NCBI GenBank assembly: GCA_002021875.1
Contig: CP018627.1
Location: forward strand, 10,044,001-10,108,000
Direction: 5' to 3'
Length of the DNA stretch: 64,000 nt
Source: Streptomyces hygroscopicus
GTDB lineage: Bacteria > Actinomycetota > Actinomycetes > Streptomycetales > Streptomycetaceae
The first letter of the stretch is position 1. Each line of letters starts with the position of its first letter. The translations under genes and the position numbers were made by a program. The notes below the pieces were generated by a model that had not been told where the DNA came from, did no database searches, and saw only the letters and a list, made by a program, of their open reading frames with translations. Below, one piece after another: positions 45,501 through 57,500 of this stretch.

Positions 45501-48500
45501 GGGGGAGGGTGAGCACGATCTTGCCGGTGTGGCGGCCCTGGCTCATCCAGCGGAATGCGTCGGGGGCGCGGGTGATCTCCCACGGCCGGGTGGGCAACGG
45601 AGGGATCAGGCCCTGCTCGAACAGGTCCACCAGCTCGGCCAGCAGCTCCTGGATGCGGTCCGGCCCAGCGTCCGCGCCCAGGTCGAACGCGCGATATGTC
45701 CGGTCCGGATGGGACGCGCGCACCTCGTCCACGTCCCGGATGTCGGTGCGTCCCATCTCGATGAAACGGCCGCCGGGGGCCAGGAGCCCGAGGGAGGCAT
45801 CGATGTGTTCGCCGGTGAGGGAGTTGAGGACGATGTCGGCGGTCGGGAAGGTGCGGGCGTAGGCGAGGTCGCGGCTGGAGGCGCGTCGTTCCGTGGGCAC
45901 CCCGAGCTGTTCCAGGCTGTGGTGTTTGGCCGGGTGGGCGGTGGCGAGGACGGTGGCGCCGAAGTGGTGGGCGAGGTGTACGGCGGCCATGCCGACACCA
46001 CCGGCGGCGGCGTGCACCAGCACCGTCTCACCCGGCTGGACATCGCCCAGATCCCGCAACGCGTACAACGCGGTGAGATAGGCGACCGGCACCCCGGCCG
46101 CAGCCGTGAACGACCAGCCGCGCGGCATCCGCACCACCGTCCGCCGGTCCGCCACCACCAGCGGCCCGAACGAACCGGGCAACATGCCCATCACGCGGTC
46201 GCCCACGGTCAGGTCCGCCACGCCCGGGCCGACCTCGGTCACCACGCCGGCGCCCTCGGTGCCGATCTCCGCCTCGTACATGCCGAGGGCGATGAGCACA
46301 TCGCGGAAGTTCTGGCCGGCGGCGCGCACCGCGATCCGCACCTGGCCCGCCTCCAGCGGTGCCTCCGCCCGGGGATGGGGCACCAGGGCGAGGTTCTCCA
46401 GCGTGCCGTGTTCGGTGACGTCCAGATGCCACGCCACGGCCGCCGGGACCGCCAGTCCCGGGCGCGCTCGCACCAGGCGGGGCACCCACGCGGTTCCGCC
46501 CCGCAGCGCGAGCTGGGGTTCCTCCGTGGCCAGCGCGGCGGTCAGGGCCTCGGCCGACCGGTCGTCGATGTCGATCACGCACACCCGGCCCGGGTGCTCG
46601 GCCTGCGCGGCGCGCACCAGGCCCCACACCGCGGCGGCGGCCGGGTCGGTGACCTCGGTGTCGTCATGCACCGCCATGCCACCCCGGGTGAGCAGCGTCA
46701 GGCGGCTGTCGGCGAGTGCGTCGTCGCTGATCAGACGCTGTATCGCGGCCAGTGCCCGGCCGGTCAGCTCACGGGCGCGCTCCGGTAGTTCGCCGTCCTC
46801 CTGCAGTCCGCCCTCGTCCGGCAGTCCGCCGCCCTGCGCGGCGAACGCCCGGGTGTCGGCGACGACCACCGGCGGCCACGTATCGTCGTCCTGCACGGCC
46901 TCCAGCGCCGCCCACGCCACCTCGTCCCGGGCCAGGGGATGTTCGGTCCACTCCACGGTGAACTGGGAGTCCGCGGCGGACGTGGCCGATGTGGTGCGGA
47001 GCTGCTCCGCGGTGGTCTCCCTGAGCACCAGCGAGCCGACGGTCACCACGGGCACCCCGTGCGGATCGGTCGCGTGCAGGGACAGATTGTCCGGCCCGGT
47101 GGAGGTGACCCGCACCCGCAGGGCGGTGGCGCCGTCGGCGTGCAACTGCACGCCGTTCCAGGAGAACGGCAGATACGTCCCGCCGCCGGGCTCGTTGCCC
47201 GGGCAGAAGTTGCTCGCGTGCAGTGCCGCGTCCAGCAACGCCGGATGGATCCCGAAGCGGCCCGCGAGGTCGTGCTGGTCCTCGCCGAGGGTGATCTCGG
47301 CGAACACATCATCGCCGCGGGTCCACGCTGCGGTGAGCCCGCGGAACACCGGACCGTACTCATAGCCTGCCTGGGCCAGGCGGTCGTAGAAGCCCTCCAG
47401 GACAACGGGCTCCGCCCCGGTGGGCGGCCACTGCCGCTCTGCCTCGACAGGAACGAGCGCGTGCGCGGACAGGATGCCGGACGCGTGCTCGACCCACGGC
47501 TCGGACTCGTCGCCGCGGGAGTAGACACGCACCGCACGGCGCTCGTCGTCCTCGGCAGCGCCGACCAGGACCTGCACCTGAAGCGAGCCGTCCTCGGGGA
47601 GAAGCATCGGCTGGCCGAGGACCAGCTCCTCCAGCACCGGCGTGCCCGTCTCGTCCCCGGCCCGTACGGCCAGTTCCACGATCGCCGTACCCGGCACCAG
47701 GGCGACGCCGGACAGCATGTGGTCGGCCAGCCAGGACTGCGCCGACGGTGCCAGCCGCCCGGTGAGCAGCACCCCTCCGGTGTCCGGCACGCTGACCACG
47801 GCCCCCAGCAGCGGGTGCGCCGCGTCGCGCAGTCCCACGGAGCCGACATCCCCGTGGTGGCCGGTGGCGGCCAGCCAGTAGTGCTGGTGCTGGAAGGGGT
47901 AGGTGGGCAGGGGGACTTGGGAGGGTGTGGTTCCGGCGTACGCGGTGGGCCAGTGGACCGGAATTCCGGCGGTGGAGAGCTCCGCGAGGCTCGTGAGGAC
48001 GCGGTCGGGGCCACCGTCGTCGCGGCGGAGGGTGCCGGTGATGGTGGCCCGGACCTCGGGGAGGGTTTCGGTGGTGTCCTGGATGGCGGTGGTCAGGACG
48101 GGGTGGGTGCTGATTTCGATGAAGACGCGGTGGCCGTGGGTGAGGAGGGCTCGGGTGGCTTCTTCGAAGCGGACGGTGTCGCGGAGGTTGCGGTACCAGT
48201 AGTGGGCGTCGATGTGTGTGGGGTTGGCCCAGTCGGCGTCGACGGTGGACATCCAGGCCACGGTGCCGGGGGAGGCGGTGACGCCGTCGAGTACGTGGTG
48301 TAGCTGGTCTTTGATGGTGTCGACGTGTCCGGAGTGTCCGGCGAAGTCCACCCCGGGCAACTGCCAGCGGTAGACCTTCGCCTTGGAGAGGGTGACACCG
48401 AATTCGGCGAGTGCGTCGGGGTCTCCGGAGACGGATACGGAGGCGGGGCCGTTGACGGCTGCGATCCACAGGTGTCCGTGCCAGGGAGCCAGTGCTTCTT

Positions 48501-51500
48501 GAACCCAGGTGTGGGAGGCGAGGACGGACATCATGGCGCCGTGTCCGGTGAGGTGGTGGGCGATGGTCTGGCTGCGCAGGGCCACGATTTTGGCGGCGTC
48601 GGTGAGGGTGAGGTGTCCGGCGATGTGGGCGGCGGCGATTTCGCCTTGGGAGTGGCCGATGACGGCGTCGGGGTGGATGCCGTTGGCCTGCCAGAGTGCG
48701 GCGAGGGAGACCATGATGGCGAAGGTGGTCGGCTGCAGGACATCGACGCGGTCGAGCGAAGGGGCGTGGGGTGCGCCGGTGATGACGTCGATGAGGTTCC
48801 AGTCGGTGTAGGGGGCGAGGGCGTCGGCGCATTCGTGGAGGCGGGTGGCGAAGACGGGTGAGGTGTCGAGGAGTTGGGCTCCCATGCCTTGCCATTGGGC
48901 GCCTTGGCCGGGGAAGACGAAGACGGTCTTGCCGTGGGTGGTGGCGTGGCCGGTGGTGAGGCGGGGGTGGGGTTGTCCGGTCGCGAGGGCGGTGAGGGCG
49001 GCTGTGGCGTCACCGCCCTCGGTGTCGGTGAGGATGATGGCGCGGTGGTCGTGGAGGGTGCGGGTGGTGGCCAGGGACCAGCCGATGTCGAGGGGGCGGT
49101 CGGTCACCCCGGATTCCAGGTGGTCCAGGAGTCGTTGAGCCTGAGCCCGCAGGGCCGTGGGGGTCTTGGCGGACAGCACCCAGGGCACGCTCCCGCCGGT
49201 CGCCACGAGCCCTGGGGTGTCCATGCCGCCGTCCGCCTTCGGCGCGGCTTCGGGCTCGGTCTCGGACTGGGGCGCCTGCTCCAGGATGAGGTGGGCGTTG
49301 GTGCCGCTGATGCCGAAGGAGGAGATCCCGGCGCGGCGTGGGTGGCTCGTCTCCGGCCAGGGCCGGGCCTCCGTGAGCAGGGACACCGCGCCCTGGGACC
49401 AATCCACTTCCGGCGTGGGCTCGTCGGCGTACAGGGAGCGCGGAAGCGTGCCGTGCCGCATCGCCAGCACCATCTTGATGACGCTGGACACGCCTGCCGC
49501 GGCCAGCGTGTGCCCGGTGTTCGACTTCAGCGAGCCGAGCCATACGGGCTCGTCTCCCGGCCGGTCCTGGCCGTAGGTGGCCAGGAGTGCCTGGGCTTCG
49601 ATGGGGTCGCCGAGGGCGGTGCCGGTGCCGTGGGCTTCGACGGCGTCGATGTCGGTGGCCGACAGCCCGGCGTTCGCGAGTGCTTGCCGGATCACCCGCT
49701 GTTGGGAGGGGCCGTTGGGGGCGGTGAGGCCGTTGCTGGCGCCGTCCTGGTTGACCGCCGTACCGCGGATCACGGCCAGCACCTCGTGGCCGTTGCGGCG
49801 GGCGTCGGAGAGCCGTTCCAGCAGCAGTACCCCGACACCCTCGCTGAAGGTGGTGCCGTCGGCACCCGCGCCGAACGCCTTGCACAGGCCGTCCGGCGCC
49901 AGGCCACGCTGGCGCGAGAACTCCACGAACGCCGACGGCCGCCCCATCACCGTGGCACCCCCGGCCAGTGCCATCGAGCACTCGCCCTGGCGCAGCGCCT
50001 GTACGGCCCAGTGCATGGCCACCAGTGAGGAGGAGCACGCCGTGTCCACCGTCACCGCCGGGCCCTCCAGGCCCAGCACATAGGCCACCCGGCCGGAGGC
50101 GACACTCGTCGCCGAGCCGGTGAGCATATAGCCCTCAAGGTCCTCGGGAGCGGGCCCGCTCCGCACGCCGTAGTCCTGGTTGATGACGCCGGCGAACACG
50201 CCGATGTCGCCGCCACCCACCGTCGTCGGGTCCATGCCCGCCCGCTCGAACACCTCCCAGCAGGCTTCCAGGAACAGCCGTTGCTGCGGGTCCATCGCCA
50301 GCGCCTCACGTGGCGAGATGCCGAAGAAGTCCGCGTCGAAACCGGCCGCGTCCTCGAGGAACCCGCCGCGCAGCACATAGGAGGTGCCACTCCGGTCCGG
50401 GTCGGCGTCGAACAGCGCCTCCAAGTCCCAGCCCCGGTCGCGGGGGAAGTCGGCGATGCCGTCGCGCTCTTCGAGCAGCAGGTTCCACAGCCCGTCCGGG
50501 TCGGTCACCCCGCCCGGCAGACGGCAGCTCATCGCCACCACGGCGATCGGCTCGTCAGCGGCGGCACGCACGGTCACCGGGGCCGCCGCGGCGGGTGCCG
50601 GGCCGCCGCCCAACTCGGTATGGAACAGCTCGGTGAGAAGAGCCGGAGTCGGGTGGTCGAAGAGCAACGTGGCGGGGAGCCGCAGCCCGGTCGCCGCATT
50701 CAGCCGGTTGCGCAGTTCGACCGCCGTCAGCGAGTCGAAACCCATCTCCTTGAACGCCACGGTCGGCTCGATCGCCTCAGGACCGGCGTGGGCGAGGACC
50801 ACCGCGGCCTCCGCCCGCACCAGGTTGAGCAGGAACTCCCGCTGCCCGGCGGGGGACAGCCCGGCCAGCTGCCCCGACAGACCACCGGCCGCCGGGGCCG
50901 CGGTGCGCGCGGTGCGGCGCGCCGGACGGGCCAGTCCGCGCAGCAGCGGCGACAACTCGGCGTCCGGCGCGCGCAGGGCGGTGAGGTCGATCTTCGCGGC
51001 CACCAGCGCGGGCCGCCCGGACCGCAACCCGGTGTCGAACACCCGCAGCGCCTCGGCGTTGTCCATGCCCAGCACCCCCGCCCGCCGTGTGCGGCGTACG
51101 TCGGTGGCGTCCATCGTCGAGGTGAGCGTGCTGGTGTCGCTCCACAGCCCCCACGCCAGCGAAGTGGCGGGCCGGTGGCGGGCGTGCCGCCACTGGGCGA
51201 AGGCGTCGAGGAAGGCATTGGCGGCGGCGTAGTTGGCCTGCCCCGCGTTGCCGAGCGTTCCGGCGGCGGACGAGTAGATGACGAACGCGGCCAGGTCCTG
51301 GTCGCGGGTGAGGTCGTGGAGGTGGGTGACGGCGTCGACCTTGGGGCGGAAGACGGTGTCGAGGCGGTCCGGGGTGAGCGCGGTCAGGACACCGTCGTCC
51401 AGGGCGCCGGCGGTGTGGATGACGGCGGTGAGGGGGTGGGCGGCGGGGATGTCGGCGAGGAGCGCGGCGAGTTGGTCGCGGTCGGCGGTGTCGCAGGCGG

Positions 51501-54500
51501 TGATGCGGACGGTGGCGCCGAGTTCGGTGAGTTCGGTGGTGAGATCGGTGGCGCCGGGGGCGTCGGGACCCTGACGGCTGATGAGGAGCAACTGGCGCGC
51601 GCCGTGGTGGGTGACGACGTGGCGGGCGATGGTGGCGCCGAGGGTTCCGGTGCCACCGGTGATCAGGACGGTGCCGTCCGGGTCCAGGGCTCGGGGGAGG
51701 GTGAGCACGATCTTGCCGGTGTGCCGCCCCTGGCTCATCCACCGGAAGGCCGTCGGCGCCTGGGTGACGTCCCAGTGCCGTATCGGAAGCGGCTCGATCC
51801 GGCCCGCCTCGAACAGTTCCACCAGCTCCGCGAGCAGCTCCCGGATCCGGTCAGGGCCCGCGTCACCTCCCAGGTCGAACGCCTGATAGCCCACACCGGG
51901 ATGTGCTGCGGCGACCGAGGCGGGATCGCGGATGTCGTTCTTGCCCATCTCCACGAAACGGCCACCCGTGCCGAGCAGCCCCAGCGAGGCGTCCACATAC
52001 TCGCCGGTGAGGGAGTTCAGCACCACATCCAGCGCGGGAAACGCCGAGGCGAAACCGAGGTCGCGGCTGGACGCCAGATGCCCCTCCGGCACCCCCAGCG
52101 CGGTCAGCACATGGTGCTTCGACGGGTGGGCGGTGGCGTACACGGTGGCGCCGAAGTGCCGCGCCAACTGGACGGCGGCCATGCCCACACCGCCCGCGGC
52201 GGCGTGCACCAGCACCGTCTCACCCGGCTGTACGGTGCCCAGGTCCCGCAGCCCGTACAGTGCCGTCAGATAGGCCACCGGCACCCCGGCGGCCGTGGCG
52301 TACGACCAGCCCTCGGGGATCGGCGCGACCGTGCGCGCGTCCGCGATGGCCAGCGGGCCGAACGAGCGCGGGAACAGGCCCATCACCCGGTCGCCCACCG
52401 CCAGGCCCTCGACCCCGGGCCCGACCTCGGTCACCACCCCGGCACCCTCGCCGCCCAGACCCTCCTGACCCGCCACGCCGCCGAGCGCGACGAGTACGTC
52501 CCGGAAGTTCTGACCGGCGGCGCGGACCTCGATCCGGACCTGACCGGTGGCCAGCGGCGCGGTGGCCTCCGGATCCGGCCGCAGCACCAGGTTCTCCAGG
52601 CTGCCCTTCTCCGAGACGTCGAGGTACCAGTGCTCGTGCGCGGGTACGGCGAGACCCTGCGGCGACCGCACCAGACGAGGCACCCACAGCAGCCCACGGC
52701 GCAGCGCCACTTGCGGCTCGCCGGCCGCCACCGCCTCGGGCAGCGCCTCCCGCGACACGTCGTCGGTGTCCACCAGGGCGATCCGGCCCGGGTGTTCGGA
52801 CTGGGCGGAGCGGACCAGGCCCCAGATCGCGGCGGCGGCCGGGTCGGTGACCTCGGCGGTGTCGTGCACGGACACCGCCCCACGAGTGAGCAACACGAGC
52901 CGGACGTCGGCGAGTTCGGGTCGGCCGACCCACCGCTGCACCAGGTCCAGCGCGCGGGCGGCCAGATCCCGGGCCCGCGCGGGCAGGCCGGTGTCCCCGG
53001 CGGCCCAGGCCGCGGTGTCGGCGACCACGGCCCCGGGCCGGTCCTCTCCCGCGATGAGCGCGTCCACGTGGGCGTCCACGTCGGTGTGGGCATCGCCGAG
53101 GGTGGCCCAGGAAACCTCGGTCCCCAGGGCGGTGGGGTGCTCGGTCCAGTCCAGCGTGAACAGCGCATCAGCGGACCGACCGGCACCGCCGGAGGCGGCA
53201 GCGAGCTGCTCGGGACTGATCGCCCGGAGCACCAGGGAGTCCACCGAGGCGACGGGGGAGCCGGTGCTGTCGAACAGGCTGATCGTGAACGAGTCCGTGC
53301 CGGTGGCGCGGGCGCGCACACGGACGGCCGTGGCTCCCGCCGCCAGCAGCCGTACGCCGTTCCACACGAAGGGGAGGAGCGTTTGGCCCGGGGCCGGGGG
53401 CACACAGAAGTTGCTCGCGTGCAACGCGGCGTCCAGCAGCGCCGGATGGATACCGAACCGGCCGGCGACGTCCGTCTGCTCCTCCGGCAGCGCGGCCTCC
53501 GCGAACACCTCGCCATCGCGCTTCCAGACCGCCTTCAGCCCGCGGAAGGCGGGCCCGTACTCATACCCGGCCTGGGCGAGGTCGTCGTAGAAGTCATCCA
53601 GAGCGATCGGCTCGACACCGGGCGGCGGCCACTCGGGCATGCCGTTCTCCATGCCGCCCTCGGCCGAACCGTCCGGCTGCGTGGCGAGTGTGCCCGAGGC
53701 GTGCTCCAGCCATTCCTGTTCCTGGGCCGCGTCGGGGCGAGAGTAGATCCGCACCCCTCGGCGCCCGTCCTCCACGCCGCCGACCAGTACCTGGACATGT
53801 AGTGCACCGTCTTCGGGCAGTGTCATCGGCTGGCCGATGACCAGCTCTTCCAGGGTGGGGGTGTCGGTCTCGTCTCCGGCGCGGATGGCGAGTTCGGCCA
53901 TCGCGGTGCCCGGCAGCAGCACCGTTCCGGAGACGGCGTGGTCGGCCAGCCACGGGTGGGTGGCCACCGACAACTGCCCGGTGAGCAGCACACCCCCGGT
54001 GTCGGGCACGCTCACCACGGCCCCGGCCAGCGGGTGGCCCGTGCCCTGGAGGCCCACGGCACTCACATCGCCTGCGCTGGTGTTGCGGGGGAGCCAGTAG
54101 TGGTGGTGTTGGAAGGGGTAGGTGGGGAGGGGGATGCGGGTGGGTTGGGTGCCTGTGAAGAGGGTGGGCCAGTTGACTGGTGTTCCGTTGGTGGTGAGGT
54201 GGGCGAGGTTGGTGAGGAGGCGGGTGGGGGTGTCGTCGTCGCGGCGGAGGGTGCCGGTGACGATGGTGGTGTTGGGGGTGTCGTTGGCTTCGAGGGTTTC
54301 TTGGATGGCGGTGGTGAGGACGGGGTGGGGGCTGATTTCGATGTAGGTGCGGTAGCCCTGGTCGGCGAGGGTGTGGATGGTGTGCTCGAATTGCACGGTT
54401 TGGCGGAGGTTGCGGTACCAGTAGCTGTCGCCGACGGTGTTGGGTTCGATCCACTGTCCGGTGACGGTGGAGAGCCAGGGGATGGTGCCGGGTTCGAGGG

Positions 54501-57500
54501 TGATGCCGTCGAGTACGTCTTGTAGCTGGTTTTTGATGGTGTCGACGTGTCCGGTGTGGGAGGCGTAGTCGACGGGGATGATGCGGGCTCTGGTGCCCTG
54601 GTCGGTGTAGTGGGTGTGGAGTTGGTGCAGGGCGTCGGTGTCGCCTGCGATGACGGTGGCGTTGGGGCTGTTGTGTGCGGCGATCCAGAGTTTGCCGTGC
54701 CAGTTGGTGAGGTCGATGGTGTCGGCGGGGGTGGCGAGGGACATCATGCCGCCGTGTCCGGCGAGGTGGTGGGCGATGGTCTGGCTGCGGAGGGTGACGA
54801 TTTTGGCGGCGTTGGTGAGGGTGAGGTGTCCGGCGACGCAGGCGGCGGCGATTTCGCCTTGGGAGTGGCCGATGACGGCGTCGGGGTGGATGCCCACGGA
54901 TTGCCAGAGTGCGGCGAGGGAGACGACGACGGCGAAGGTGGCGGGCTGTACGACGTCGACACGCTCAAGCGAGGGAGCGTCGGGCGTGCCGGTGATGACG
55001 TCGATGAGCGACCAGTCGGTATACGGCGCTAGAGCATCGGCGCACTCACGCAGGCGGGCGGCGAAGACGGGTGAGGTGTTGAGGAGTTGGGCTCCCATGC
55101 CCACCCATTGGGCGCCTTGGCCGGGGAAGATGAACACGGTTTTGCCGTCTGTTCCGGTCTGTCCGGTGACCAGGAGCGGGTCAGGCCGCCCCTCCGCCAG
55201 AGCCCGCGCCGTCGCCATGCCTCCTTCGGCATCCGTCGCCAGGATGACCGCGCGGTGCTCCAACGCCGCCCGGGTGGTGGCCAGCGACCAGCCCACATCG
55301 ACCGGGTTGGCGTCGCTCCCGGACTCCAGATGGCTGACCAGACGCTCTGCCTGAGCGCGCAGCGCCGCAGGAGTCTTGGCGGACAGCACCCACGGCACTA
55401 CGCCGCCCGTGGCCACGAGCCCAGGAGCGCCCGCGTCGCTCGCCTGTGTTTCGGGTGCAGCCGCTTCCAGGGGTGCCTGTTCCAGGACCACGTGTGCGTT
55501 CGTCCCGCTGACGCCGAAGGAGGAGATTCCGGCGCGGCGGGGGTGTCCCGTCTCCGGCCAGGGCCGGGCCTCGGACAGTAGCGACACCGCACCTGACGTC
55601 CAGTCGACCTTGCTGGTGGGCTCGTCGGCGTGGAGGGTTTTGGGCAGTACGCCGTGCCGCATGGCCTGGACCATCTTGATGACACCGGCCGCGCCCGCCG
55701 CCGCCTGCGCATGCCCGATGTTCGACTTCAACGACCCCAGCCACAGCGGCTGATCCTCCGGCCGCTCCTGCCCGTAGGTGGCCAGGAGTGCCTGGGCCTC
55801 GATCGGGTCGCCGAGACTCGTGCCCGTGCCGTGGGCCTCGACCGCGTCCACATCGGCCACCGTCAGCCCGGCGTTCGCCAGCGCCTGCCGGATCACCCGT
55901 TCCTGGGACGGGCCGTTGGGCGCGGTCAGGCCGTTGCTGGCGCCGTCCTGGTTCACGGCGGTGCCACGGACGACGGCGAGCACCTCATGCCCATTGCGGC
56001 GGGCATCGGACAGCCGCTCCAGCAACACCAACCCGACACCCTCGGACCAGTTGGTGCCGTCGGCGCCCTCCGCGAAGGACTTGCAGCGGCCGTCGGGGGC
56101 GAGGCCACGCTGGCGGGAGAACTCGATGAACGACGTCGGCCTGCTCATCACCGCGACACCCCCGGCGAGCGCCAGCGAGCATTCGCCCGTGCGCACCGCC
56201 TGAACCGCCAGGTGCAGCGCTACCAGGGAGGACGAGCAGGCGGTGTCCACGGTCACCGCGGGCCCGGTCAGGCCCAGCGCGTAGGCCACCCGCCCGGAGA
56301 CGACGCTCCCCGCGCTGCCCACGCCGAGATGCCCCTCCAGGCCCTCCGCCGCCGTCCCGGCGTCGGCCCCGTAATCGTGGTACATCACTCCGCTGAACAC
56401 ACCGACGTCGGTGCCGTGCAGCGAACCCGGGTCGATTCCGGCATTCTCGAAGGTCTCCCACGCGGTCTCCAGCAGCAACCGCTGCTGCGGGTCCATCGCC
56501 AGCGCCTCACGGGGCGAGATGCCGAAGAATGCGGCGTCGAATCCGCCCGCGTCGGTGAGGAAACCGCCCTCGCGCACATAGGACTTGCCCACGGCGTCCG
56601 GGTCGGAGTCGAAGAGCCCGGCCAGGTCCCAGCCCCGGTCCTCCGGGAACCCGGCGATCGCGTCCCGCCCGTCGGCCACCAACCGCCACAGGTCCTCGGG
56701 CGTCGCGACCTCGCCCGGCAGGTGGCAGCCCATCGCCACGATCGCCACCGGCTCGTCGGACACGCCGCGCGCTCGCACCGGCGCCTGCACGCCGCGCCTC
56801 CCGGTGATCTCCCGCACCAGATGCCGCGCCAGCCCGGCAGGGGTCGGATGGTCGAAGACCACCGTGGCGGCGAGCCGTGCCCCGGTGGCCGCGTTCAGCC
56901 GGTTCCTCAACGCGACCGCGGTCAGTGAGGTGAAGCCGAACGCGCTGAATGCCTGGCCGGCCTCGACCGGGTCGGCCGAGGCCAGCCCCAACGTCGCCGC
57001 GGCGTGCTCGCGCACCAGCGCCAGCGCCATGCGCTGTCGGCCGGACTCGCTCTCGGCGGCCAGCCGCCGCCGGAACTCCGCGACGGCGGGTTCGTCCGAC
57101 GCCGGTACGCCGGACGGCGCGTCCACCAGATGACGCAGCACCGCGGGCACCGGCTCGCCACCCGGCAGCCCCGTCGTGCTCGGCCTGAGCAGCACGAGCG
57201 GCCCCTGACCAGCCGTCAGCGCCGCGTCGAACAGGGCCAGCGCCTCGGGCAGGGGAACGGCACCGGCCACCGGCGCCGTGCCATGCTCGCCCGGCAGCGG
57301 GCCCCAGGCCAGAGCCAGCCCGCCAAGGCCAAGCGCCCGGCGCCGCCGCACCAGGGCTTCGCCGAACTGGTCGGCGGCCGCCCGGTCCGGGCGGCCAGGC
57401 GAGCCCAGCACCCCGGCGGCGGAGGTGACGACGACGAACAGTGCCGGGGCGGCCCCCCGGGTCCGTTCTTCCAGGTGTGTCATGGCGCGCAGCGACGTGT